This document shows positions 12,664 to 21,672 of a DNA stretch of 64,000 nt, one piece after another. How positions within the stretch are numbered: position 1 is the stretch's first letter; each line of letters opens with the position of its first letter. The notes beneath the pieces are model-generated. The model made no database searches. It saw only the letters and a list, made by a program, of their open reading frames with translations, and was not told the DNA's origin. Origin of the DNA: Streptomyces violaceusniger (GTDB taxonomy: Bacteria; Actinomycetota; Actinomycetes; Streptomycetales; Streptomycetaceae). The stretch is from contig BJHW01000001.1 in the NCBI GenBank assembly GCA_005405945.1, positions 2,666,001 to 2,730,000 on the forward strand. The letters are read 5' to 3'. A program made the position numbers and the translations under genes.

Positions 12664-12687
12664 GAAGCGCTTGCGTGGAATCGATTC
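12664..12687. promoter_or_regulatory. Paired LacI-type operator candidates
   Basis: AAGCGCTT (12665-12672) and GAATCGATTC (12678-12687) lie 14 bp apart centre to centre. Both share the AANCGNTT core with the sites at 12232 and 12350. The pair may have served the GH54 promoter at a distance or a gene since lost to the insertion sequences at 12.86 kb. Confidence 0.45.
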
Positions 12688-12863
12688 GCTCCACGCCTTC
12701 GTACGACATGGGGCTCGGAGGGCTCGACGGCTCCCTGCAGCCCGACGTCGGCGCCCTGCGGATTCATGGCATTGGGGCGCCCAGGCGGCTGCGACGCCGT
12801 ACACGCGGCTCGCCGCCGCGAACTTGTCACGCTTGCGCCGCTCAGTCACGGTGAAGCGGCGCC

Positions 12864-13139
12864 GACCCCTGCGCTTGCCGAATACCTCATCCGTGCAGGT
12901 CACGCGGCATGTCTGTATTCGTGGAGGATGCCGTCAAGGCGGTCGTGGCGTCGTATGTCGAGCTGGCTCAGCTTCTCGGGATCGTCGATCGGCGTGGGCA
13001 GTGGGTGCAGCGGTCGGGAATTCGCGATGCCCTGGTGCGGTCGATAGGAGTTGTAGAACTCCTCGAACTCTCGCAGGGCGTGGAGCAGGTGGCGTTGGTT
13101 CCAGATCAAGGTTCGGTCCAGGAGCTCGCGGCGCCATAC
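12864..13139 (-). mobile_element. 3' remnant of a DDE (rve-type) insertion sequence
   Basis: The minus strand encodes the C-terminus of an integrase-core transposase: RRELLDRTLIWNQRHLLHAL, FEEFYNSYRPHQGIANSRPL, ending LHEYRHAA at 12900. The family's N-terminal two thirds are missing; the sequence changes abruptly near 13139 to amino-acid-permease coding. Bases 12864-12898 resemble the terminal repeat of the element at 13291-14315, so this is the right end of a related but different copy. Confidence 0.75.
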
Positions 13140-13290
13140 CGACCAACAGTGAAGAGGCGAGAACGACGGCCATCACAGTCACTCCCACGGCGCCCGGGTT
13201 ACCGATCAACAGGTCGAAGTTGCTCAGTACGACGACGGCCAGTGTGAGGAGCCCCAGGATCGCCAGCACCGGTGCGCTGACGGTGTGCCA
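13139..13290 (-). pseudogene. Fragment of an APC-type amino acid permease C-terminus
   Basis: Between two insertion sequences the minus strand reads VWHTVSAPVLAILGLLTLAV, then hydrophobic segments through LSNFDLLIGNPGAVGVT and VMAVVLASSLLVGM. Two transmembrane helices and the WHT..AP motif resemble the C-terminus of amino-acid/polyamine permeases. About 50 residues remain. The frame enters from the terminal repeat of the element on its right, and the left end is cut by the other element. The rest of the gene is not in the window. Confidence 0.5.
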
Positions 13291-13326
13291 GACGCTGCGG
13301 GTGCCGATACATCATCCACGCAGGTC
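13291..13326 (+). repeat. Left terminal inverted repeat of the DDE element
   Basis: Contains CTGCGGGTGCCGATA and CATCCACGCAG; matches the complement of 14280-14315 with four mismatches. Confidence 0.8.
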
Positions 13327-13415
13327 GGCAGACTGATCACGGATCTTTGGTTCTCCTCGTCGTTCACCCCCAGGGTCTTCGCCCGCGCGGGGCCCCGGCG
13401 GCATCATGATCTGTC

Positions 13416-14281
13416 GTGCTGCTGCGTCTGGCCTACCTCGCCGCGACCAACGCCTTGGCGTTCCTACGTCTCCTGCCGATGAGCGACAGAGAAAAGGGAC
13501 GTCGAGATTCTGGTACTCCGGCACCAACTGCTGGTCCTGCAACGCCGGGTCGGCAAGCCGGCCTTCGCCGACACAGACCGTGCCATCCTCGCCGGCCTGC
13601 TCCACCACCTCCCCCAAGACAGACTGCGGCACCTTCTGCTGCTGGTCCGGCCCGACACGGTCCTGCGCTGGCATCGTGACCCGCTCGGGCGGCGCCATGC
13701 CGCGACCTGCGTACCCAGACGACGCGGACGCCCACGCACGATCCGATCGATCCGCGCCCTGGTCCTGCGCCTGGCCAGGGAGAACGCCTCGTGGGGTATC
13801 GCCGGATCCACGGCGAACTCGCGGCGCTGGGTATCAAGGTTGCCGCCTCCACGGTCTGGGAGATCCTCCGCGAGCACGGCATCCCACCCGCACCCAAACT
13901 GCAGAGCACCACCTGGGCAGACTTTCTCCGCAGCCAGGCCAAAGCTCTACTGGCTTGCGATCTCTACGAAGTCCGCACGCTGACCGGGGCACGCCTGTAC
14001 GCGCTCGCCGTCATCGAGCACACCACCAGGCGCATCCGGATCCTCGGCGTCGCCGCACACCCCATCGCGGACTGGATCCTGCAACTCGGACGCAACCTCC
14101 TCACGGACCTCGAAGACGCGGGCAGCAGGGCACAGTTCCTGATCCGCGACCGGGATTCCAAGTTCACAGCCGCCTTCGACACCCTGATGACCGATGCCGG
14201 TCTCAAGGTCGTCACCACCGGCATTCGGATGCCGCGGACCGACTCAGCGGAACCCTCCACGAGTACCAGCATGCCGCCTGA
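13416..14281 (+). pseudogene. rve-domain transposase, frameshifted and internally deleted
   Basis: The pieces in order are MLLRLAYLAATNALAFLRLL (start), EILVLRHQLLVLQRRVGKPA in a second frame after an extra G near 13492, then GYRRIHGELAALGIKVAAST after a lost G near 13797, followed by LLACDLYEVRTLTGARLYA and [15 protein letters not shown] (DDE core). After TTGIRMPR the sequence jumps straight to the last residues LSGTLHEYQHAA, so about 75 residues holding the catalytic Glu region are missing. The protein cannot be active. Complete relatives are about 330-360 residues and are common in Streptomyces genomes. Confidence 0.8.
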
Positions 14282-14315
14282 GCTGCGTGGATGTTTTATC
14301 GGCACCCGCAGTGTC
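14280..14315 (-). repeat. Right terminal inverted repeat of the DDE element
   Basis: Partner of 13291-13326. It begins within the last codons of the transposase, as in many IS3-like elements. Confidence 0.8.
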
Positions 14316-14435
14316 GAAGCCGGGTTGCGAGATGCGCCGACCGTCGTTCAACGCGACGGTGTCCTCGGCTCCTGCCAGGAGATCGGCGGGGTACCGGGAC
14401 GGCGGCGCGAACGTCGCCCGTCCCGGTCCGGTGGG

Positions 14436-15188
14436 TCAGTCGCGGTAGCGGGCACTCAGGACGTTCAGGACGTCCTGGTAGCGGCCCTCGGCCTCGGCAT
14501 TGCGCTGCCACTTCACCCGCTCGACGAGGATCTGCTCAGCGTCTGGCTGGGTCCGCAGCAGGTCCATGACCTCGGTGAGGAACTCCTCCAGGGGCATGGC
14601 GACGTCGCTGTTCTGCTGGCCCATCAGCGTGGTCCGGGTGGCTGGCGGGACCAGTTCGATCACCTGCACCTTGCTCTTGGTCAGCTGCACCCGCAGCGAC
14701 TCGCTGAAGGAGTGGATCGCGGCCTTGGTCGCGTTGTAGGTAGGGGTGGCGGCCAGCGGCACATAGGCCAGGCCGGAACTGACCGTCATGACCGTCGCCG
14801 TGGGCTGGGCGAGCAGACCGGGCAGGAAGGCGTTGACCAGGCGGATCGGCCCGAGCAGGTTGACCGCGATGGTGCGCTCGGCCACGTCGAGGGATGCCGG
14901 GTCGCGCAGGTCCTCCGGCTCCATGATCCCAGCCATGGTGACGAGGGCGTCCAGTGCAGGATGACGCCGGGCGAGGTCTGCCTGCGCGGCGGCAATGGAG
15001 ACCGGATCGGTGGTGTCGATCTCGACGGTATCGATACCGGGGTGCTCGGCCGCGATCTGCTGCAGCAGTTCGGTGCGGCGTCCGCCCACGATGACGGTAC
15101 TGCCGGCGGCCTGCAGGCGCAGGGCCAGGCCCAGGCCGATCCCGGAGGTGGCGCCGGGGATGAAGACGGTGCTGCTGGTGATGTTCAC
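14436..15188 (-). CDS. Short-chain dehydrogenase/reductase (DltE-like)
   Basis: 250 residues, a full classical SDR. VFIPGATSGIGLGLALRL is the cofactor loop (G-A-T-S-G-I-G), followed by GGRRTELL which favours NADP, then VTMAGIM, the active-site Ser in VMTVSSGLAYVPL and the YNATK Tyr-Lys pair. The start is a GTG at 15188 with AAGGA upstream. An XRE regulator gene ends 114 bp upstream on the same strand; regulator-SDR pairs of this kind are common in Streptomyces, where the SDR is usually the regulator's target. The substrate is unknown. Confidence 0.88.
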   Translation of the reverse strand: MNITSSTVFIPGATSGIGLGLALRLQAAGSTVIVGGRRTELLQQIAAEHPGIDTVEIDTTDPVSIAAAQADLARRHPALDALVTMAGIMEPEDLRDPASLDVAERTIAVNLLGPIRLVNAFLPGLLAQPTATVMTVSSGLAYVPLAATPTYNATKAAIHSFSESLRVQLTKSKVQVIELVPPATRTTLMGQQNSDVAMPLEEFLTEVMDLLRTQPDAEQILVERVKWQRNAEAEGRYQDVLNVLSARYRD

Positions 15189-15302
15189 GGTGTTCCTTCT
15201 CGGTGTTGTTCAGGTCGATGGGCGAGGGCACGAGGGCGTGCCTGAGGGCCGCGGGTCCGGTCGGACCGGCGGGGGTCAGAAGCGGGCTTGGGCGGGGTGG
15301 AC

Positions 15303-16144
15303 TCAGTCGAAGGACTGCGAACCCAGCACGGTCAGCAAGTCGAACTTCGCGACGGCGTCGGAACCCACACGCGGACGGAACAGGACCAGGCGGTGCCCGG
15401 TCGCCGGGCTGAGCACCACATCGCACTGCAGGTCCAGGTCACCGACCAGGGGGTGCAGGATCCGTTTGGGCGCCGAGGACAGCGCCGCGACATCATGTTC
15501 CTCCCACACGCGTGCAAACTCCCTGCTGCGGGCCAGGAGGTCGGCAACCAGCCCGTGGGCGGCGACATCGCGCATCGAACGTTTGGCCAGTCCGGCGCGC
15601 AGATCGGCGGCGTAGGCGCGGCCGATGCGTTCGTGCTCGGCGGGGTCGTTCAGCTCACGCGAGGCCGGGTCGGCGAACCAGCGCCAGGTCACGTTCGACT
15701 CGTAGCCGGGCAGTCCGGTCCATGCCCCGAGCAACGCCTCCGCGGCCCGGTTCTGCGCCACGACCGTCAGCAGGTCGTCGCAGACCTGCGCCGGGGTGCT
15801 GTCCAGCACGTCGAGCAAATACTGCATCGCCGGATCGACATGGGCCAACGGAGAGTGCGGCTCGGGCGGTCGCTGACCGGCCAGACGGAACAGGTGCTGC
15901 TGTTCCTCGCTGCTCAGACGCATCGCCCGGGCCAGACTCGCCAGAGCCGCCTCCGAGGGGGTCTTCACCCGTCCTTGCTCCAGGCGGGAGTAGTAATCGG
16001 AGGAGAGGGCGGCCAGCAGCGCGACCTCTTCGCGTCGCAGGCCAGGAGTGCGGCGCCGCCCACTGGGGGCCAGGCCCACGTCCCGGGGCGCAGCCGCTCA
16101 CGGCGCGAGCGCAGGAACTCACCGAGCGCGTTCTGGTCCTCCAT
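15303..16144 (-). pseudogene. XRE-family regulator with MmyB-like ligand domain, one frameshift
   Basis: About 280 residues once a single G is restored near 16083 (the span is 842 bp). The first frame gives MEDQNALGEFLRSRRERLRP; the second continues GLAPSGRRRTPGLRREEVAL, then LSSDYYSRLEQGR, a helix-turn-helix. The MmyB-like domain follows with MQYLLDVLDSTPAQV, NRAAEALLG, NVTWRWFADPASRE and a C-terminal HPLVGDLDLQCDV. The ATG at 16144 follows AAGGAGG. It probably controls the downstream SDR gene. Confidence 0.8.
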
Positions 16145-16496
16145 CACCGCCTCCTTCCGTTCGTACGGTGATACGAGTGTCGGTCAGTCCGAGGTTGGCT
16201 GCCAGGCCACGTTCAACCGGGGACTGCGAGACCTACCTCCGCGTCCCTAACGCCGCCAGTGCAACGCGGTATGTGCAGGTGTGCGACATCCCGCGAGTTC
16301 CCCTGAGTCCCGCTGAGGGCTGTGCGAGTTCTCGTATAGCTGCCGCCACCCGACGGCTAGCGCTCGGTAACCATCGCTGCAATGCGTAGCGCTTGCTTCC
16401 TTGGAATACTGTCGCGGTAAATACCGGATTACTGCGGCAGAGCCTCTACCGTGATCATCGCGGCCTACGGCGGACCATCCCGGCCACCGAGGCGAG
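16145..16496. other. Intergenic region between the XRE regulator and an integrase remnant
   Basis: No supported gene. It should contain the promoter of the minus-strand regulator. The last part, before 16497, may be decayed 5' coding sequence of the recombinase. Confidence 0.35.
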
Positions 16497-17523
16497 GTGT
16501 ACGCATTTACTGCGGTAGTACCGGAAGGGCGGCGCGGAACGATCGACGACCCGGCGCTGCCGGATGTGCTGGCCGAACTGGCGGCGGCGCGGGCGGATGC
16601 GATGGACGCAGACACCGTCAACCGGGAACCGTCCATCGCGCGCAAGGCGATCGGTTGGTGGCAGCGACAGGGCTGGATCGAGGGCGATCCGACGGTCGGC
16701 ATCGAGCGGCGGCCGGCACCGCCGGACCGCACCAAGGCTCTCGCAGAGAACCAGATCACCGCCCTGTGACGCCTCGACGTCGGGCTCCGGGAGAAGACGC
16801 AGTGGAAGATGCTCTACGAGTCGGCCGCTCGGGCCGACGAGGTGCTGTGCCTCAACGTGGAAGACCTCTACCCGCAGGGCAAACGCGGCAGGATCACCGC
16901 CAAGGGCAGGCGACCGAGTGGATTCACTGGCAGTCCGGCACCGCCCAGCCATTGCCCCGACTCATCGCCCGCCGAACCCGCGGCCCGCTGTTCCTGACCG
17001 ACCGCAAGGCACCGGCCGGAACACCGACGCTCGATGTGTGCCTGGAGACCGGCCGGGCCCGGCTCTCCTACCGCCGCGCTGAGGAGATCTTCGAGGAGAA
17101 CACCCGGCTGCTGGCCAACCCGACGCCTCACCCGACGACATCGAGGGCCTGGACGGCTGGACGCTTCACCCGCTACGTCACAGTGCCCTGACGCACGACG
17201 CGGAGGACGGCACCTCTACCCCGATGTTACTGGCCCGCTCCCGCCACGCATCCGTCCGCTCCCTGGAGCGGTACGCCCGTCCCGGCGTCGACTCGGTTGC
17301 CAGGCACGTCGCCGAACGCAACCCCGCTGCACGTCGCCGCACGTACATCCGAGCGGATCAGGGCTTCAAGATCATCCCGTTGCCTTTGGCGCGTATCTCG
17401 GTCACACCCCCTGCGAGGTTCGGGCGGCCCCGCAGGGCGATCTTCAGAAAACGAGGGTTCTTGACGAGCAGGCAGACGATCAGGCGGCCCGTAGACGTGA
17501 CCTATCGCAGCGGCGAAGGTTGA
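16497..17523 (+). pseudogene. Tyrosine recombinase (phage-type integrase) remnant
   Basis: Three frames carry one protein. The first (GTG at 16497) gives VYAFTAVVPEGRRGTID, then NREPSIARKAIGWWQRQGWI, and ends in a TGA at 16767 where a Trp is expected. The same frame continues KMLYESAARADEVLCLNVED, the first catalytic Arg region. It shifts near 16905 and again near 17120 before LHPLRHSALTHDAEDG (HxxR) and SRHASVRSLERYARPG (His and catalytic Tyr). The core motifs are all recognisable but the gene is dead. The remnant marks a former integrative element. Confidence 0.75.
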
Positions 17524-17567
17524 GCGAGCACGCGCACAGATGGCCCGGACGGGCCGCCATAGGCAGG

Positions 17568-17961
17568 TCAGGCGACCAGCTGTCGCTGCACTGCCTGAGC
17601 GTCGATCAGATAGTTCATCTCGTAGAAACGCCCGTCACGAACCTTGTGGAAAACGTATTCGGCACACTCGACCGTAGCGCCAGTGGGCGGCACGCCGAAC
17701 CACTCCTTCGCGGGCGTGCCCTTGTTGAGCAGGCGGGCCGCCACTCGATCACCGTCGATGGCGAGGTCCTTGACCCCGCCAGGTGAAGTCCGGGACCGCG
17801 TCGGTGTGGCTCTCCTGGGCCGCGATGACGTCGTTTCGCGTGACCGGCCAGCCGTTCATGATGAGTTCGTCATGGACGAACTCGGTCATGCGGTGAAACT
17901 CATGAGCGTTGAGCGCGTCGATGTAGCGCTGGAAGAAATCGCGCAGTTCGGCGTCAGACAT
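17568..17961 (-). pseudogene. SnoaL-like ester cyclase-family protein, one frameshift
   Basis: The first frame begins MSDAELRDFFQRYIDALNAH, then EFVHDELIMNGWPVTRND and PDFTW. The second gives VKDLAIDGDRVAARLLNKGT, then WFGVPPTGATVE, VFHKVRDGRFYEMNYLIDA and ends RQLVA. Removing one G near 17787 joins them into a normal SnoaL-fold protein of about 130 residues. These are small alpha+beta barrel proteins, some of them polyketide cyclases, most of unknown function. Its start overlaps the end of the SDR remnant upstream, which suggests an old operon. Confidence 0.65.
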
Positions 17962-17964
17962 GAT

Positions 17965-18540
17965 TGCCCTCTCAGTGCCCCGGGATCGGCGCCGTAGACG
18001 AAGCTGCTGTCCGACGAGGCGAGGAAGGTCACGGCGGCGGCGATCTCGTCCGGGTCGGCGACCCGCTTGGGGGAGGCCGACCGCGACTGCCTCCATCATC
18101 TCCCCGGCGCGATCGCCGAAAGCCGCGTCCCACATCGGGGGTTCACCGGGCCCGGCGAGATCGCGTTGACCCGGACACCCCGGCTGCCGAGCTCGTCGGC
18201 CCAGGCGCGGGCGTAAGCCCGCACGGCCGCCTTCGATGCTCCGTAGGCGCTCATGCCCGCCGCGCCGCTCTCGGCGGCGGTGGAGGCGGTGAGGATCACC
18301 GAGGCGTGGTCGTTGAGCAGCGGGAGGGCCTTGTGCACAGTGAGGAAGGTGCCCTTGACATTGATGTCGAAGACCGCGTCATGGATGTCCTCGGTGAGCT
18401 CGTCCAACGTCGCGATGTGGTTGATGGCCGCGTTGGCGAACAGCACGTCCAGGCCCTGACCGTGCTCCCGCACGCGCTTGTACAGGCGGTCCACGTCGAC
18501 CGCGACGCTGACGTCACCGGATGCCTCGGCGTCCAAGGTT
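17965..18540 (-). pseudogene. SDR family oxidoreductase, 5'-truncated and frameshifted
   Basis: SDR core motifs are present: GLDVLFANAAINHIATLDEL, the Ser region VILTASTAAESGAAGM and the catalytic YGASKAAVRAYARAWADELG, then GVRVNAISPGPV. Two indels in C-runs (near 18135 and 18065) separate the last parts, MWDAAFGDRAGEMMEA and RVADPDEIAAAVTFLASSDS. The N-terminal cofactor-binding 60-70 residues are absent. At about 18535 the sequence becomes an oppositely oriented TetR fragment, so a recombination joined two broken genes. Confidence 0.7.
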
Positions 18541-18823
18541 CCCTCGCCGCCGGCGACCCGGGACGCAACGCCCGCGACGACCTCATCGTCTGGCGCAACA
18601 AGCACACCTCCCTCCTCCGCGACCGGTTCAAGCAAGCCGTCGACGAAGGCGACCCGCCCCCGGCACCGATCCCGGCCTACTCGCCCGCTACCTCATGACC
18701 GTGGCCAACGGCATCGCCCTCCAAGCCGCCAGCGGCATCACTCGCAACGACCTGCAACAGGTGGCCGACATGGCCCTGCGGAGCTGGCCACCAGCCACGG
18801 GCCCGGCTCAGCCGAGCGGCTGA
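18525..18823 (+). pseudogene. TetR-family regulator, C-terminal fragment
   Basis: GSLAAGDPGRNARDDLIVWR and NKHTSLLRDRFKQAVDEGD are followed, after one lost base near 18660, by GLLARYLMTVANGIALQAA and GITRNDLQQVADMALRSW. This is the ligand-binding C-terminal half of a TetR regulator. The DNA-binding half is missing at the junction with the SDR fragment. Confidence 0.6.
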
Positions 18824-18974
18824 GCCGGCACTGTCCGCTTCGCCGGCTCGTGCAGTGACGGCGCCTCGGTCCAACTCGCGTCCTGCGACCAACTACCCGC
18901 AATGAGCGCGGGGACATTGACCACCGTCTCCACCCACGACCCAACTCTGCCGACCAGCCTTCGAGCGAGAACGA

Positions 18975-19298
18975 TCAACCTTCGTTGCGACGGAACGGAA
19001 CAGGGCGGATGGCTTCCGCACCTGCTGAGCGAAGGCGCCCAGCAGGTGCGGGTTGACCGAGGGCGAGAAGGAGAGCATCTGTTTCCCTACGGTCCTCATC
19101 GTGCGTGCCATGGAGTTCCTTATCGGCCAGGCGGGACCCGATCCACTCCAGATCGCGCGCCTCCCCGAGGCCGTACTCGACTTTCGCGTCCTCGCGCGCC
19201 GCGAGCTCGGCGGAGAGGTCCTCGTGCTCCGCGTCGCATCCGCAGTGCTCACTCAGCCGGTACTCCACCTGCGCCAGGTCCGGGCCCAGCACCGTCAC
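18975..19298 (-). pseudogene. Possible N-terminal remnant of a plasmid relaxase-type protein
   Basis: The minus strand from a GTG at 19298 reads VTVLGPDLAQVEYRLSEHCG, later KVEYGLGEARDLEWIGSRLA, ending about 108 residues on. The repeated VEYRL/DLEWIG wording recalls the start of large relaxase or mobilisation proteins on actinomycete conjugative elements, but this rests on memory of the pattern and the piece is short. A chance frame cannot be excluded. Confidence 0.25.
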
Positions 19299-19351
19299 CA
19301 ACGCACGTGATCTTGAACGCCGTATGGAACATACCTTGGTACTTTTGTGAC

Positions 19352-19906
19352 ATGGAATCCTGGCTGAAGGACCTACTCACCCAAATCGACGAGGCGACGG
19401 CCAAACTGATCGCGTCGGCCGACGGCCTGACCGACAAACAGGTCAGTGAACCGTCGTTGCTGTCCGGCTGGTCCCGCGGCCACGTCCTCACCCACATTGC
19501 CCGCGCCGCTGAGGCTCACCGAAACCTGTTGGAGGCAGTCGGCACCGGGACCGACATCCCCGCCTACGCGAGTCAAGAAGCCCGCGACACGTCGATCGAG
19601 AACGGTGCGAGCCGACCGCTCGCCGAGCAAGTAGCCGACATTGAACGGACGGCGGCGGCATTCCGGGCCGCCGCCGTCACAACGCCCGATGACGCGTGGA
19701 CGACCAGTGTCACCATCCTGCACCTTGAGCCGTTCCCGGCGAGCCAGGTTGTCCTACGCAAGCTCGTCGAGCTCGAACTGCATCACGTCGACCTGAACGC
19801 GGGCTACCGGCCAGCCGACTGGCCTGTCACCTTCAAGCCGCTGGAGTTGCCCGAACCCATGCGAAGCCAGGCCACCGACCGTATGTCCTGGTTCGCCACG
19901 AAGTAA
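19352..19906 (+). CDS. Maleylpyruvate isomerase family (mycothiol-dependent/DinB fold) protein, short
   Basis: 184 residues beginning MESWLKDLLTQIDEATAKLI. The four-helix DinB-like domain is clear: LLSGWSRGHVLTHIARAAEA (metal His in the HVLTH segment), then VLRKLVELELHHVDLNAGY (second metal site), followed by WPVTF. These proteins use mycothiol, the thiol of actinobacteria, and include maleylpyruvate isomerase. Typical members run to about 230-250 residues; this one stops soon after the helical domain, so the small C-terminal domain is missing. The ATG at 19352 is preferred over an open upstream extension, which has no domain and no ribosome-binding site. Confidence 0.75.
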   Translation: MESWLKDLLTQIDEATAKLIASADGLTDKQVSEPSLLSGWSRGHVLTHIARAAEAHRNLLEAVGTGTDIPAYASQEARDTSIENGASRPLAEQVADIERTAAAFRAAAVTTPDDAWTTSVTILHLEPFPASQVVLRKLVELELHHVDLNAGYRPADWPVTFKPLELPEPMRSQATDRMSWFATK

Positions 19907-20079
19907 CTCCGACCGCACACATCCGAACACAGCGCGACACCTGGTATCACCCGGACTTCCACCGGGGTGCGAGGCTGTTTCGCCTATCCCGCAGTCCTCC
20001 TGGCCGGGGCGGAACTGGCCGACCCCCGCACCGAGCCGGGAGTGTAAATCTAAAAGCCCTGTCTCACTTTCGGTGGTGA

Positions 20080-20485
20080 CGGAGGGCCGTGAGGGTGGTT
20101 GACGCTCACGTGAAGGATGTCAACGGGCTTGTACAGGTGGTGCTTTCGGGCCTTTCTCCGCTGGTCGTAGTTGATGTGGCCGACGAGGGCGAGCGGATCG
20201 TGGTGGGCACGGACCCCGCAAGGCGCTGCGGTCTTCCCGGTGTGCGGGGCCTCGTCGGAACGGGCGCACGGCTATCACTCGCGGACGGTGGCCGACGTAC
20301 CGGTCGACGGTCGACAGGTGGTGGTCCATGTGCGGGTGCGGCGTCTGGTGTGTCCCACGCGCGGCTGCCGCCACACCTTCCGCAGGCAGCTGCCCGGCGT
20401 CCTGGACCGAGACCATCGGCGTACGACCCGCCTGACCAGGCAAGTCAAGGCCGCGGTCCAGGAGTTACTGACCTTTGCGGCGTGA
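20080..20485 (+). mobile_element. ISL3-family transposase, N-terminal remnant
   Basis: VVLSGLSPLVVVDVADEGER and IVVGTDPARRC in one frame, then after a shift CGASSERAHGYHSRTVADVP, VDGRQVVVHVRVRRLVCP and GCRHTFRRQLPGV. This is the zinc-binding N-terminal region of ISL3 transposases. It ends at 20485 where an IS630 fragment follows. A terminal-repeat-like stretch GCCCTGTCTCACTTTCGG sits just before it at about 20058. Confidence 0.65.
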
Positions 20486-20532
20486 TGTCGTTGGGGGCTG
20501 ACGATGTGTGATCGTCGCGGTACGCCGGTTGT

Positions 20533-20760
20533 ATGGGATATCCGCAGGGCGGTGGGCTGACGCCTGAACGGCAGGCGTTTCGCGAGCGGATCCGGCTGGA
20601 GGCCGCGGAGCGATTCGCTGCCGGTTCCTCCAACGCCGAGGTCGCCAAGGACTTACGGGTGAGTGTGCGCTCGGTGCAGCGCTGGCGCCGGGCATGGCAC
20701 GGCATCGGCGCCGAGGGGCTGCGGTCTGCCGGGCCCGTCTCACGGCCCAAGCTGAGTGAC
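20533..20760 (+). mobile_element. IS630-family transposase, helix-turn-helix fragment
   Basis: MGYPQGGGLTPERQAFRERI, then EAAERFAAGSSNAEVAKDLR and VSVRSVQRWRRAWHGIGAEG. This is the winged-helix start of an IS630 OrfA. It ends at about KLSD (20757), where IS1380 sequence on the other strand begins. Confidence 0.7.
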
Positions 20761-21072
20761 GGCTGGCTCGGACCGCAGCATCGCGACGTCCGCCAGGCAG
20801 TCCCCGCCCAGTGCGACCGCCAGGGCTACGTCCATGAGGGCCTTGCCAGGATCGTGGACGGCCCGCGCTTTGCGCCAGGGAGCCAGAGCCTGGGACATGA
20901 CCTGGTCAAGGCCGGTCTTGCGGACCGTTTCGACGAGCAGGACCGACCCGGCTTGGGAGACGACCTGGCGGCCGTCGTCCTGGACGCGGACACGGGGGTA
21001 GGACCCGATAGAGTGCTTCACCTGGAAAGTGCCTCCGCTTTCAGCAGGAACAAGGACCTCGACAATCCTCAC
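20740..21072 (-). mobile_element. IS1380-family transposase, N-terminal fragment
   Basis: From a GTG at 21072: IGSYPRVRVQDDGRQVVSQA, then GSVLLVETVRKTGLDQVMSQ, ALAPWRKARAVHDPGKALMD and ALGGDCLADVAMLRSEPA. This is the standard opening of actinobacterial IS1380 transposases. Only about 105 of roughly 460 residues remain. Confidence 0.75.
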
Positions 21073-21145
21073 TCTTGCTGGTCAGAGGCACTTTCTGCTT
21101 TCCTGACCGCCTGCCGGACAGCCCGCTTCATGAAAGCGCGAGGCT

Positions 21146-21355
21146 AACGCCGCAGCCGAAAGCCTTTTCGATTTATTCAAAGCGGAGATCGGCACGTCCG
21201 TCTGGGCGAGCCGCGAAGCGGCCCGCGCCGACGTCTTCCGCTTCATCGAAGCCGAGTACAACCGCACCAGGCTCCGGAAGCACCCCCAGTTCGGGTACCT
21301 CACCCCACTCGAAACCCGAGCCAGGCTGCAGCAGGACTTCACCCCTGTAGCGTAA
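21146..21355 (+). mobile_element. IS3-family OrfB, C-terminal fragment
   Basis: The frame reads NAAAESLFDLFKAEIGTSVW, then FRFIEAEYNRTRLRKHPQFG and YLTPLETRARLQQDF, ending TPVA at 21355. This is the end of an IS3-type transposase; no start codon belongs to it. Confidence 0.75.
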
Positions 21356-21385
21356 GCATCCGCTGTCCAGGTCACAGGGGGAACT

Positions 21386-21508
21386 TCACAGGGCCTCCTT
21401 GTGGAGCCCGAGATCGTTCGCGATGTGCGCGATCGGCCGGCCGGTGGCACGGACCTCTCGGATCGCGCGCTCGCAGAGCTCGTCCGGGTACTCACGGGGT
21501 GCTGCCAT
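21386..21508 (-). mobile_element. IS3-family OrfA, N-terminal fragment
   Basis: MAAPREYPDELCERAIREVR, then ATGRPIAHIANDLGLHKEAL and a stop. This is the helix-turn-helix start of an IS3 OrfA, oriented opposite to the OrfB piece beside it, so an IS3 element has been inverted or rebuilt from two copies. Confidence 0.7.
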
Positions 21509-21672
21509 GGTGCTGGTGGTTCTCCTTCGCCTGGCATTAGGGACTCCACAGATCTCGGTACAGCTCACCTTGTGGCGCGGATGTTCTGTCAAGATGCCGC
21601 TGTGGTTCAAGTGCGTTCTGTGCCGATCTTCGTAAGCTCCGCAAGGAGAAGCAAACCAGGGCCGTTCCAGGC

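Larger units (their letters stand above)
12240..12863. other. Intergenic region upstream of the polysaccharide cluster
   Basis: About 620 bp between the GH54 promoter sites and the first insertion-sequence remnant. Long frames are open but none encodes a recognisable domain. The repeated AANCGNTT palindromes are the only structure I can name here. Confidence 0.4.
13291..14315 (+). mobile_element. Insertion sequence with 36-bp terminal inverted repeats, defective
   Basis: A 1,025-bp element bounded by inverted repeats at 13291-13326 and 14280-14315 that match at 32 of 36 positions. It carries one rve-type transposase frame on the plus strand, itself damaged. I see no clear target-site duplication. 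The left flank is permease coding, the right flank is not, so the surroundings have been rearranged since insertion. Confidence 0.8.

Noticed and set aside
18902..19351. Extension of the maleylpyruvate isomerase-like frame by 150 codons
   Set aside because: No ribosome-binding site or domain. The protein family starts at MESWLKDLL.
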